From the NCBI GenBank assembly GCA_943326025.2, contig CALPRR020000013.1, forward strand, positions 1 through 22,371: a stretch of 22,371 nt of DNA. Reading direction: 5' to 3'. The notes below the pieces were generated by a model. That model was given only the letters and a program-made list of their open reading frames with translations, made no database searches and was not told where the DNA came from. Origin of the DNA: Candidatus Kuenenia stuttgartensis. GTDB lineage: Bacteria > Bacteroidota > Bacteroidia > Flavobacteriales_D > Crocinitomicaceae. Shown piece after piece: positions 15,339-22,371 of the stretch; within the stretch, counting starts at the first letter, position 1, and each line of letters starts with the position of its first letter. The position numbers and the translations under genes were made by a program.

Positions 15339-16328
15339 ATGAAACAAATTGGAATAAATGGATTTGGTAGAATTGGAAGATATTTTACTCGTTTAGCTCT
15401 TGAACGAAATGATATTAACATTGCTGTTATAAATGATTTAGCAGATGTAAAAACTTTGGCTCATCTTCTTAAATATGACAGTGTTCACGGGAAATTAAAT
15501 CATCCATTCTCCATTCAAGACAGTAAAATTGTTTTTGAAAATGGTAAAGAAATTCTTTTTATTAAAGAACGTAATCCTGAATTAATTCCTTGGAAGGAAT
15601 ATGGTGTTGAAACAGTTATAGAATCAACTGGCTTATTTTTATCTCATTCTGATGCAAGTAAACATTTAGTTGGAGGTGCAAAAAAAGTAATTATTTCTGC
15701 ACCTGCAAAAACAGAAGATGTAAAAACAGTAGTTTTAGGTGTAAATGATCATTTACTAGATGCCTCAGATTTAATAGTTTCAAATGCTTCTTGTACTACC
15801 AATTCGGCAGCACCTTTAATTAAAGTACTTTTACAATTAGGAGAAATTGAATCTGCATTTATAAACACTGTTCATAGTTACACTTCTGACCAACGTTTAC
15901 AAGATTCTCCACATTCAGATTTAAGAAGAGCAAGAGCTGCAAATCTTTCAATTGTTCCTACTACAACTGGAGCAGCAAAAGCTATTACCAAAATTTTCCC
16001 TGAACTAGAAGGGAAAATGGGAGGTGGTGGAATGCGAGTTCCAGTTCCAGACGGTTCTTTAACAGATTTAACAGTTGTAATGAAAAAACCATTAACAGTT
16101 GATCAAATTAATGAAGCAATGAAAATAGCAGCTAATTCTTCTTTAAAAAACATTTTAGCCTATACAGATGAACCTTTGGTTTCAATAGATATTGTTGGAA
16201 ATCCTCACAGCTGCATTTATGACTCAGAATTAACAAGTGTCATAGGTAACATGGTGAAAATTGTAGGTTGGTATGATAATGAGGCAGGTTATTCTAACAG
16301 ATTAGTAGAATTAGCAATTAAATTATAG
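15339..16328 (+). CDS. gap: Glyceraldehyde-3-phosphate dehydrogenase
   Basis: Phosphorylating, NAD-linked dehydrogenase of glycolysis and gluconeogenesis, cytoplasmic homotetramer. The 329 residues fit the family. Seen: GINGFGRIGR (5-14) of the NAD-binding fold; N32-D33, where the acidic residue favours NAD over NADP; SNASCTTN (148-155), with the catalytic C152; and NTVHSYTSDQ (176-185), with the activating H179. The usual phosphate-binding phrase RVPTPTGS reads RVPVPDGS here, a variant at the substrate pocket, but the overall alignment is otherwise normal. It ends IVGWYDNEAGYSNRLVEL, as in standard GapA. Many Bacteroidota carry two or more gap genes, so this could be one of several. It has its own probable promoter and is closed by an 18-bp terminator. 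Confidence 0.96.
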   Translation: MKQIGINGFGRIGRYFTRLALERNDINIAVINDLADVKTLAHLLKYDSVHGKLNHPFSIQDSKIVFENGKEILFIKERNPELIPWKEYGVETVIESTGLFLSHSDASKHLVGGAKKVIISAPAKTEDVKTVVLGVNDHLLDASDLIVSNASCTTNSAAPLIKVLLQLGEIESAFINTVHSYTSDQRLQDSPHSDLRRARAANLSIVPTTTGAAKAITKIFPELEGKMGGGGMRVPVPDGSLTDLTVVMKKPLTVDQINEAMKIAANSSLKNILAYTDEPLVSIDIVGNPHSCIYDSELTSVIGNMVKIVGWYDNEAGYSNRLVELAIKL

Positions 16329-16336
16329 TATAATTT

Positions 16337-16381
16337 TAAACATAAAAAAACCGAGTAAAAAGATCGGTTTTTTTATGTTTA
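16337..16381. terminator. Bidirectional rho-independent terminator between gap and the HU/SPOR gene
   Basis: A perfect 18-bp stem: 16337-16354 pairs with 16364-16381, loop of nine bases. The stem has a CCGA/TCGG tip and an A7/T7 stretch, so either strand gives a GC-topped hairpin with a T tract. It lies nine bases after the gap stop and 17 bases from the stop of the convergent gene, serving both. Confidence 0.9.
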
Positions 16382-16397
16382 TTTATTTCAAGTAGTC

Positions 16398-18020
16398 TTA
16401 ATTTTGTTTAAAAATCCATCCTTTAACACCAATAGTTTTTGATTCAGTTATTGCTTCTCTTTTAGAAGTATATGAACCTATACTAACTATATACATTTTA
16501 TCAATTTTCCCTAATAATTTAGCATCCAAACCTTTTGCAATCATTTGATTAACAAAATTTTCAGCATTTATTTTAACAGAGAAAGAACCACCAACAATGT
16601 GATATTTTCCTTCTGATGAACTTTTTACAGGTGCAGAAACAACAGATGCTTGTTTAGTAGTTGGTTTTGGTTTATCAACAGATTTAACAGTTGGTTTCAA
16701 TTCTTCTTCTGATGATGATGCTTTATCTTCCATTGCAGGAACAGAAACCTCTTCACTATTAGCTGCTGTTTCAACAACGACTGTAGAAGATGATTCTTCT
16801 AATGAAGAAATATCTTCAGTAGGTTCGATGTTTTTATTATTCTCAGCTAATTCTTTAGGTGCAACTAGCTTTGGAGCAGATATATCTCCAGAATTGTATA
16901 AGATAATTCCCAAACCACCGATAAGTCCAATAGAAATAATACTTATTGCAATAAGTATTGAAGATTTTTGATTTGGAGTTTTTTGAACAACAAAAGCTCT
17001 TTTTGGCTCTTTAACTTCTTTCTCTTTTTTGGGAGTTGGAGATGGTTTTACTTTTTCTTTAACTAATTCAGTCTTCGGAGATTCCTCTTCTTTTGTCTCT
17101 TCAGGCATACCTTTCATTGCTAATTTTTCCATTCTTTCAGATAAACGCCTTTCTCTGTCAGCTTCACGCTCAGCATTTTTAATTCTTTTAGCCTCTAATT
17201 CTGCTGGAGTTAATTCTGCTTTTGGCTTCGGTGCAACAACCGATTCTGTTTGAATTGGAGCAATTACTTCTGGAATATTTATTTCTTCTTTAATTTCTAC
17301 TATTTGATCTATAGCAGATTGACTTTTTTTCTCTTTAACCTCAACTAATGGCTTTACAATTTCAGATTTTGGTAAAAAATCAGCATAATTTTCTAACAAA
17401 ACTCCATCTTTCAATAATTCAATATTCCCTTCGTTTCGAACTGCAAGGATGTGTTTTTCTCCTATATTAATTTCTAAATCTTTATTTGAATTAATTGTAA
17501 TTCCTTCTATGTCATTTTGATAACTTTCAGAAGTTTCTTCAGTAGAATTTACTTCTGAATCTTTACTATTAATTTTAATTTCTTGTTCTAAAGATTCTTG
17601 AATACTTTCATGCTCTTCTTTGGTTAAATCTGAATCTTCTAGTGAAATTATTTCTTCAACAATTTGGTTTGCTAGCAATTCATTTTTTATCTCTGAAGGC
17701 ATTGAACCATCCCAATTTCTAAAAATAATTTCCCCAGATTTATCTTTTAAAAATGTCCCAAATTGAAACATATCATAAGATTCTCCTCTATCTAATACTG
17801 CTTGAACATCTCTTACATATTTTGATATTAAGTTTTTAGAATCATTCAATTCAAATCCTTCTTTTTCAGAAATATATGTGGCTAATTTGCCATCATCATA
17901 TTTTAGAAATGGCATGAACATTATTTCACCTGTTGAGTGATTTGTTATAGTTAAAGCACCTAAATCAGGTATAATTATCGTGTTTACTTCCTTTAATAAT
18001 AACAATAAGTATTTATCCAT
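16398..18020 (-). CDS. Transmembrane protein with N-terminal HU-like (CCDC81-type) and C-terminal SPOR domains
   Basis: A 540-residue single-pass membrane protein. The first 105 residues (LLLLLKEVNTIIIPDLGALTI and later DMFQFGTFLKDKSGEIIFRNWDGS) resemble the bacterial HU-CCDC81 domain pair (PF18174/PF18175), a fold related to the DNA-bending protein HU. A long acidic, low-complexity linker (about 110-350, with a basic coiled-coil-like stretch 272-305) precedes one transmembrane helix (354-376, SILIAISIISIGLIGGLGIIL). A second Ser/Glu-rich linker leads to a SPOR domain (471-540, GKYHIVGGSFSVKINAENF), which in known proteins binds denuded peptidoglycan at division sites. Topology would put the HU-like part in the cytoplasm and SPOR in the periplasm. 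It is the third gene after ribD and the MBL hydrolase, 43 bases downstream of the latter, with no promoter evident between. Confidence 0.82.
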   Translation of the reverse strand: MDKYLLLLLKEVNTIIIPDLGALTITNHSTGEIMFMPFLKYDDGKLATYISEKEGFELNDSKNLISKYVRDVQAVLDRGESYDMFQFGTFLKDKSGEIIFRNWDGSMPSEIKNELLANQIVEEIISLEDSDLTKEEHESIQESLEQEIKINSKDSEVNSTEETSESYQNDIEGITINSNKDLEINIGEKHILAVRNEGNIELLKDGVLLENYADFLPKSEIVKPLVEVKEKKSQSAIDQIVEIKEEINIPEVIAPIQTESVVAPKPKAELTPAELEAKRIKNAEREADRERRLSERMEKLAMKGMPEETKEEESPKTELVKEKVKPSPTPKKEKEVKEPKRAFVVQKTPNQKSSILIAISIISIGLIGGLGIILYNSGDISAPKLVAPKELAENNKNIEPTEDISSLEESSSTVVVETAANSEEVSVPAMEDKASSSEEELKPTVKSVDKPKPTTKQASVVSAPVKSSSEGKYHIVGGSFSVKINAENFVNQMIAKGLDAKLLGKIDKMYIVSIGSYTSKREAITESKTIGVKGWIFKQN

Positions 18021-18063
18021 ATCAGTGAAATATTAATTTTTAACGAATGGGAAAGTACAAAAA

Positions 18064-18921
18064 TTATTTAAATAATTCAGAAAATTGAAAAGTTTCATTC
18101 AATCTAATTCCAGATGGAGTCGATTGGAGTGTACAACATTCATTGACACTGTCGTGTTCCAAAAATAAAACATATTCATTTTCAGCAGCTTTATTTAAAA
18201 ATTTTGATTTTTCATCTAAAGTTAATAAAGGTCTTGTATCGTAACCCATTACATAAGGTAAAGGGATGTGACCTGTACTTGGTAATAAATCAGCCATAAA
18301 CACCAATGTTTTTCCTTGATATTTAATATGCGGAATCATCATGCTTTCTGTATGTCCATCCACAAAAAGAACATCCATACCTTCAAAAACATTTTCTGTA
18401 TAATCACCTTTTCGATTGATAAATTTTAACTGACCACTTTCTTGAATAGGCAAAATATTTTCAGATAAAAATGAAGCCTTTTCGCGAGCATTTGGTTCTG
18501 TTGCCCATTTCCAATGATTCTCTGTACTCCAGTAATTTGCTTTTTTGAATACTGTTTCAAATCCTGTTTGATCTTTGTTCCATTTTACACCTCCTCCGCA
18601 ATGATCAAAATGTAAATGTGTCAAAAATACATCAGTAATATCATCATGCGAGAAACCTAATTTATGAAGATTTGAATCTAGACTGTCAGATCCATTTAAA
18701 TGAAAATGTGAAAAAAACTTTTCTGATTGTTTATCTCCAATTCCTGTGTCAATTAATATAAGTCTATCCCCATGTTCGATCAATAAACTTCTCATCGACC
18801 AATTACAAAGATTATTTTCATCTGCTGGATTTGTTTTTTGCCACAAAGTTTTAGGCACAACTCCAAACATTGCACCACCATCTAACTTAAAATTTCCTGT
18901 ATTTAAAGTGTGAATTTTCAT
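18064..18921 (-). CDS. Metallo-beta-lactamase-fold hydrolase
   Basis: A 285-residue soluble zinc hydrolase. It shows the family metal motif THLHFDH (101-107) with H102, H104, D106 and H107, and further ligands H190 (VDGHTES), D211 (FMADLLPS) and H256 (FLEHDS), so a two-metal site is intact. No signal peptide is present. The group contains lactonases, glyoxalase II-like thioesterases and other hydrolases; residue pattern and length fit the lactonase-like branch (AHL lactonase/PNP-type 'MBL fold metallo-hydrolase'), but substrate is unknown. It starts four bases after the ribD stop, so it is in the ribD operon. A role in riboflavin metabolism is possible only by position. Many Flavobacteriales carry very similar proteins of unknown function. 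Confidence 0.85.
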   Translation of the reverse strand: MKIHTLNTGNFKLDGGAMFGVVPKTLWQKTNPADENNLCNWSMRSLLIEHGDRLILIDTGIGDKQSEKFFSHFHLNGSDSLDSNLHKLGFSHDDITDVFLTHLHFDHCGGGVKWNKDQTGFETVFKKANYWSTENHWKWATEPNAREKASFLSENILPIQESGQLKFINRKGDYTENVFEGMDVLFVDGHTESMMIPHIKYQGKTLVFMADLLPSTGHIPLPYVMGYDTRPLLTLDEKSKFLNKAAENEYVLFLEHDSVNECCTLQSTPSGIRLNETFQFSELFK

Positions 18922-18925
18922 TCGC

Positions 18926-19963
18926 TTATTTAATTTTATTATAAATGTATATTTTATCTGTCGAAAAACTAAATTTTTCAGTTGGTAAATAATTTATTTT
19001 TGGGGCTTTTAAACCATCTTTAAAAGATGTATTTCCAACAATTACTCTCGCCTCGTCCCAAGAATTATCTACGATAAAATGTTGCAATGTTTTACTTCCA
19101 CCTTCAATAAAAACAGATTGAATATTTAATTCATAAAGGATCTTTAAAATCGAATCTGTATTCAAATCATTTAATTTTACCCATTTACAATTAGCCGTTT
19201 CTTCCGATTTTATTTTATTTAAAATAATCGTTTTCGCATCCGTATTAAAAATATTTGAATCGTTCGAAATTTTCAATTGACTATCAATTAATATTCGAAT
19301 CGGATTTTTACCATTGACTTCTCTTACAGTTAAACTTGGATTATCGTTTTCAACTGTCTTTCTACCTACTAAAATTGCTTGTTCTTCAGAACGCCATTGG
19401 TGAACTAAAATTTGTGTTTCTGGTGAACTAATCCAATTTACTCCTTTCGAAGTTTCATCTCTGTTTTTATCTAGAAATCCATCTTTCGTTTGGGCCCATT
19501 TTAAAATGATGTATGGTCGTTTCTTTTCGTGAAAAGTGAAAAATCGTTTATTTAAAGCTCTACATTCTTTTTCTAAAATACCAATAACCACATCAATTCC
19601 AGAATCTTTTAATCGTTTAACCCCTTTACCTGAAACTTCTGAAAAAGTATCTAAACAACCAATTACAACTTTTTTAAAATGATGGTGTACAATTAAATCA
19701 GCACATGGAGGCGTTTTTCCAAAGTGAACACATGGTTCTAAAGAAACATAAATCGTTGCTTCTTTTAAAGAATCTTTATCTAAAACTGAATTGATAGCAT
19801 TCACCTCGGCATGTGCCTGTCCATACTCACGATGATATCCTTCTCCAATAATTTTCCCATTCAACACAATTACAGAACCAACCATTGGATTAGGAGCTAC
19901 ATTTCCTTCTCCTAATTTAGCTAATTCAATACATCGTTGCATGAAAATTTCATCTCTCACCAT
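18926..19963 (-). CDS. ribD: Bifunctional riboflavin biosynthesis deaminase/reductase
   Basis: Deaminates 2,5-diamino-6-ribosylamino-4-pyrimidinone 5'-phosphate and then reduces the ribosyl group with NADPH, steps two and three from GTP to riboflavin. The 345 residues fit the family. The N-terminal deaminase domain shows NPMVGSVIV (25-33), the zinc site H51-A-E53 and C78/C87 in EPCVHFGKTPPC, all intact. The reductase domain begins near residue 145 (RPYIILKWAQTKDGFLD) and includes FIEGGSKTLQHF. I chose the ATG at 19963: the frame stays open to 20086, but that would overlap the divergent transporter gene and lengthen the protein beyond its relatives. M8 (MQRC) is an alternative start. A near-consensus -7 box ends only four bases before the ATG. 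Confidence 0.93.
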   Translation of the reverse strand: MVRDEIFMQRCIELAKLGEGNVAPNPMVGSVIVLNGKIIGEGYHREYGQAHAEVNAINSVLDKDSLKEATIYVSLEPCVHFGKTPPCADLIVHHHFKKVVIGCLDTFSEVSGKGVKRLKDSGIDVVIGILEKECRALNKRFFTFHEKKRPYIILKWAQTKDGFLDKNRDETSKGVNWISSPETQILVHQWRSEEQAILVGRKTVENDNPSLTVREVNGKNPIRILIDSQLKISNDSNIFNTDAKTIILNKIKSEETANCKWVKLNDLNTDSILKILYELNIQSVFIEGGSKTLQHFIVDNSWDEARVIVGNTSFKDGLKAPKINYLPTEKFSFSTDKIYIYNKIK

Positions 19964-19967
19964 AATG

Positions 19968-19975
19968 CGAATATA
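19968..19975 (-). promoter_or_regulatory. Possible -7 box of ribD, close to the start codon
   Basis: Read on the minus strand this is TATATTCG, one base off TAnnTTTG. Only four bases separate it from the ATG at 19963, so transcription would begin at the start codon unless translation begins at M8 (19942). Confidence 0.35.
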
Positions 19976-20037
19976 CAGAATAGTATCTCTAAAATAATTG
20001 AAATAAAAAAGATAATTCATCATTTTTAAAATTCCAC

Positions 20038-20045
20038 TATCTTCG
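20038..20045 (+). promoter_or_regulatory. Possible -7 box of the MFS transporter gene, close to the start codon
   Basis: TATCTTCG, one base off TAnnTTTG, ends five bases before the ATG at 20051. The divergent ribD box lies at 19968-19975, so both promoters would share an 87-base spacer. Confidence 0.35.
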
Positions 20046-20050
20046 TATTT

Positions 20051-21298
20051 ATGAAAACATTTACACGAGAAGAAAAATTTAAACATTTATTCAGCTTACC
20101 TGTCATAGTTGCAGCACTTGGCTATTTTGTAGATATCTATGATTTATTACTTTTTGGAATTGTAAGAATTCCAAGTTTAAATAGTATGCATCTAAACCCT
20201 GATGAAGCTGGTAGCTTAATAAACAATTGGCAAATGTTTGGATTATTACTAGGCGGGATTCTTTGGGGTATTATTGGAGATAAAAAAGGAAGATTATCTG
20301 TTTTATTTGGTTCAATTTTAGTTTATTCTTTAGCTAATATTGCTTGTGGCTTTTTACCATCTGTCAGTTTCATGGATAAAACATATGCTTATGCAGGTTT
20401 AAGATTTATTGCAGGAATAGGTCTGGCAGGCGAACTTGGTGCTGGAATTACACTTGTTTCAGAATCTCTTCCTAAAGAGTTAAGAGCAATTGGAACTTCG
20501 TTGGTAGCCGGTTTTGGTTTACTGGGTGCAGTAGTTGCCAATTTCACAGTGAAACTTTCAGGTGATTGGACATATGCTTACATGATAGGTGGTGGATTAG
20601 GCTTGTGCCTATTAATATTAAGAATTGGAGTTATTGAATCAGGTATTTATAAAGATATCCATCAATCAAAAAATATTCAAAAAGGGAATTTCTTTTCATT
20701 TTTTACTAATTGGAATCGCTTTAAAAAATATATGCGATGTATTGGAATTGGTTTACCTACCTGGTTTTGTATTGGGATTTTAGCTTTCTTTTCTGACCAG
20801 TTTGGAAAAGCATTAGGTATTAGGCAGCCTGTAGATCCATCCCAAACAATTATGTGGGCATACATCGGTATCTCTGCTGGAGATTTTTTTAGTGGCTTTT
20901 TAAGTCATTGGCTAGCTTCTAGGAAAAAAGCAATTGTATCTATGATGATTTTCACATTAATAGGTGTAATTCTTTTGCTTTTTAGTGGAATCAAAAGTGT
21001 CAATTCATATTATTTTTATTGTGTTTGGCTTGGTATTGGCACAGGATATTGGGCTATGTTTGTAACTGTAGGGGCAGAGCAATTTGGAACAAATATTCGC
21101 TCTACAGCAACCACTACTATCCCTAATTTTGTTAGAGGCACAGTAATTCTTATGACATTAGGATTTAATTTCTTTAAACCAACTATAGGCGTTATTGTTA
21201 CTGCCTCAATTATTGGTTTTATAGTCTTTTTTATTGGAATATATTCTACACTTACGATTGAAGAAACACATGATAAAAATTTAGACTTTACTGAATAA
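20051..21298 (+). CDS. Major facilitator superfamily (MFS) transporter
   Basis: A 415-residue inner-membrane protein with about 12 hydrophobic helices in two bundles, separated by a basic cytoplasmic loop near residues 198-230. Motif A is GDKKGR (76-81) in the loop after helix 2, and the RFIAGIGLAGELGAG stretch (118-132) in helix 4 carries the R-x-x-x-G-x-G-x-G pattern of motif B. Helix 1 contains VDIYDLLLFG (27-36), with two acids as in metabolite:H+ and aromatic acid:H+ symporters, so I infer proton-coupled uptake of a small organic solute; substrate cannot be read. The start is fixed: the next in-frame Met is at residue 46, after helix 1. It is divergent from ribD. A riboflavin role is conceivable by position, though nothing in the sequence indicates it. 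Confidence 0.87.
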   Translation: MKTFTREEKFKHLFSLPVIVAALGYFVDIYDLLLFGIVRIPSLNSMHLNPDEAGSLINNWQMFGLLLGGILWGIIGDKKGRLSVLFGSILVYSLANIACGFLPSVSFMDKTYAYAGLRFIAGIGLAGELGAGITLVSESLPKELRAIGTSLVAGFGLLGAVVANFTVKLSGDWTYAYMIGGGLGLCLLILRIGVIESGIYKDIHQSKNIQKGNFFSFFTNWNRFKKYMRCIGIGLPTWFCIGILAFFSDQFGKALGIRQPVDPSQTIMWAYIGISAGDFFSGFLSHWLASRKKAIVSMMIFTLIGVILLLFSGIKSVNSYYFYCVWLGIGTGYWAMFVTVGAEQFGTNIRSTATTTIPNFVRGTVILMTLGFNFFKPTIGVIVTASIIGFIVFFIGIYSTLTIEETHDKNLDFTE

Positions 21299-21310
21299 GC
21301 ATTTAAATAA

Positions 21311-21343
21311 AACTAAAAAGGCCATCAAAAATTTGACGGCCTT
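21311..21343 (-). terminator. Rho-independent terminator of the peroxiredoxin gene
   Basis: Arms 21318-21329 (AAGGCCATCAAA) and 21332-21343 (TTTGACGGCCTT) pair over 12 bases. The one mismatch is A-C on the plus strand but a tolerated G-U pair on the minus strand, and a T-rich run follows only on the minus side. It lies 20 bases after the peroxiredoxin stop and probably also stops the convergent transporter gene less efficiently. Confidence 0.75.
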
Positions 21344-21362
21344 CAAAATTTTAATCAAAAGA

Positions 21363-21995
21363 TTAATGATTCGCTAAATAATCAGCAACTCCATCAAAAC
21401 TAGCTTTCATTCCAGCATCTCCTTTTGTCCAGTTTGCAGGACAAACTTCACCATTTTCTTCGAAAAATTGTAATGCATCAACCATTCTTAATGCTTCATC
21501 AACGTTTCTTCCTAATGGGAAATTATTTACCAATTGATGCATAACAACTCCATTTTTATCAATCAAGAATAAACCTCTGTAAGCGATCATTGGACCATTT
21601 GCAGTTAATTTACCTTCCATATCGTATTCGTATTCACCAGCTAAAACACCATAAGCTTCAGAAATAGTTTTGTCTGTATCAGCTATGATTGGGTAAGTTA
21701 CTCCTTGAATACCTCCTTGTTTTTTAGGAACTTGTAACCATCCCCAGTGAGATTCTTCTGTATCTGTTGAAGCAGCAACAACTTTTGCTCCTCTTGCTTC
21801 GAACTCTCCTAATTGTGCTTGAAATGCATGTAATTCAGAAGGACATACAAATGTGAAATCTTTTGGGTAAAAGAATAAAACCACTGGATTTTTTCCAATG
21901 AATTGATCTAATGAAAAATCTTTAACGATTTCTCCTCCGTTTACTACTGCAGCCGCTTTAAATGACGGTGCTTTTTTTCCTACTAAAACTCCCAT
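21363..21995 (-). CDS. Typical 2-Cys peroxiredoxin (AhpC/Prx1 type)
   Basis: A thiol peroxidase of the cytoplasm that reduces hydrogen peroxide, organic peroxides and peroxynitrite. The 210 residues fit the typical 2-Cys class. The peroxidatic cysteine is C51 within DFTFVCPSE, with the supporting T48 of the active site, and R140 matches the conserved Arg; the resolving cysteine is C185 in GEVCPANW, near the C-terminus. The GG(L/I)G-like segment is GGIQG (94-98) and no C-terminal YF motif follows, so it should be of the oxidation-robust bacterial kind. It is monocistronic: an exact -7 box lies at 22035-22042, and a terminator follows. No ahpF or thioredoxin gene is in view. Confidence 0.94.
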   Translation of the reverse strand: MGVLVGKKAPSFKAAAVVNGGEIVKDFSLDQFIGKNPVVLFFYPKDFTFVCPSELHAFQAQLGEFEARGAKVVAASTDTEESHWGWLQVPKKQGGIQGVTYPIIADTDKTISEAYGVLAGEYEYDMEGKLTANGPMIAYRGLFLIDKNGVVMHQLVNNFPLGRNVDEALRMVDALQFFEENGEVCPANWTKGDAGMKASFDGVADYLANH

Positions 21996-22034
21996 GTTTA
22001 TTATATTTATTATGATTATTAAAATTTACCACCC

Positions 22035-22042
22035 CAAATTTA
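22035..22042 (-). promoter_or_regulatory. -7 promoter box of the peroxiredoxin gene
   Basis: Read on the minus strand this is TAAATTTG, an exact TAnnTTTG match, ending 39 bases before the ATG at 21995, a normal leader length. A TTG sits 28 bases upstream, further than the usual 19. I saw no obvious OxyR-type or PerR-type palindrome. Confidence 0.55.
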
Positions 22043-22085
22043 ACGATAAAGCATTAATTAATTATTAAGCCAACCATTAAACATT

Positions 22086-22371
22086 TTATTTCTTTTCATT
22101 ATATAAATTATCATTGTAAGAACTGTTCGTTATCAAATCTGAAATAATTTCAGATTCAAAAACTCTTTTTATTTCTACAACATACTTTTTTTGTTTTTCT
22201 TTTAATAATTCTATTTCAATATTTTCATTATCGGAAGCTTGATCAAACGTTTTTTTATTTGGCCAAAGTGCATAACCTAAAAATAAATTTGAATCTACTT
22301 TTTGCAATCTAGAACCGAAACTACCTTCAAACTTATAAATCAAATTAGTCAACTCTTTCCAACTTTCAATA
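22086..22371 (-). CDS. Antibiotic biosynthesis monooxygenase-like protein, 5' end cut by window edge
   Basis: The frame is open to the right edge, so the N-terminus lies outside the window; 94 codons are visible. The readable start W-K-E-L-T-N-L-I-Y-K-F-E-G, then GSRL and FLGYALWPNKKTFDQA, resembles the small ABM-domain proteins of Bacteroidota, which have a ferredoxin-like fold and act as cofactor-free oxygenases or have no known activity. The C-terminal part (from about 60 in this fragment) is charged and ends NLYNEKK, without motifs. An apparent TTG start at 22352 falls inside the domain and should not be taken as the true start. It lies 90 bases upstream of the peroxiredoxin gene, which has its own promoter. 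Identification rests on a few phrases, so it is tentative. Confidence 0.55.
   Translation of the reverse strand, partial: IESWKELTNLIYKFEGSFGSRLQKVDSNLFLGYALWPNKKTFDQASDNENIEIELLKEKQKKYVVEIKRVFESEIISDLITNSSYNDNLYNEKK

Noticed and set aside
20051..20086. Extension of ribD to a start at 20086
   Set aside because: It would overlap the MFS gene and add 41 residues not typical of RibD; the ATG at 19963 gives a normal N-terminus.
1..22371. Search for tRNA genes, CRISPR repeats, insertion sequences or prophage genes
   Set aside because: No cloverleaf-like intergenic sequence, no regular direct repeats, no transposase or integrase signatures, and no target-site duplications were seen.

Overview
The window is chromosomal DNA from a low-GC member of the Bacteroidota, most likely order Flavobacteriales. 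Three things point there: a type IX secretion system (T9SS) type B cargo protein, a GldM homologue, and TAnnTTTG-type -7 promoter boxes with no Shine-Dalgarno sequences. A Crocinitomicaceae-like relative is my guess from the protein style, not a demonstrated placement. I see no mobile element, CRISPR array, tRNA or rRNA, and no gene-free stretch longer than 300 bases. The largest gap (3237-3424) is a divergent promoter region.

Layout. 1-2394 (minus): a nucleotide-sugar pair, a DegT-type sugar aminotransferase followed by UDP-glucose 6-dehydrogenase cut by the left edge; this looks like the end of a surface-polysaccharide locus. 2508-3236 (minus): a DUF5715/M15-like putative envelope peptidase. 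3425-5414 (plus): a beta-barrel outer-membrane protein and the Kdo transferase waaA, one base apart. 5506-5937 (plus): a small DUF7793-like protein whose stop overlaps that of a convergent class III aminotransferase (5934-7124, minus). 7206-10368 (minus): a split transketolase whose N and C halves are separated by a secreted von Willebrand A (vWA) protein in one tight operon. 10514-15209 (plus): a small secreted protein, a cysteine-rich T9SS type B cargo protein and a stand-alone GldM homologue. 15339-16328 (plus): glyceraldehyde-3-phosphate dehydrogenase, ending in an 18-bp bidirectional terminator. 16398-19963 (minus): ribD, a metallo-beta-lactamase-fold hydrolase and an HU-like/SPOR transmembrane protein, probably one operon. 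20051-21298 (plus): an MFS transporter divergent from ribD. 21363-22371 (minus): a 2-Cys peroxiredoxin and a monooxygenase-like fragment cut by the right edge.

How it fits together. Most genes are core metabolism (pentose phosphate, glycolysis, riboflavin, peroxide defence) and envelope construction (Kdo addition, polysaccharide precursors, SPOR protein). The accessory part is the secretion-related block at 10514-15209. Its GldM copy keeps the conserved N-terminal Pro-Arg-Gln-Lys and membrane helix of the T9SS motor protein, but none of gldK, gldL or gldN is beside it; instead it lies directly after a T9SS cargo gene. That block, the vWA gene between the transketolase halves, and three genes whose -7 boxes lie only 4-6 bases from the start codon are the points most worth a second look.
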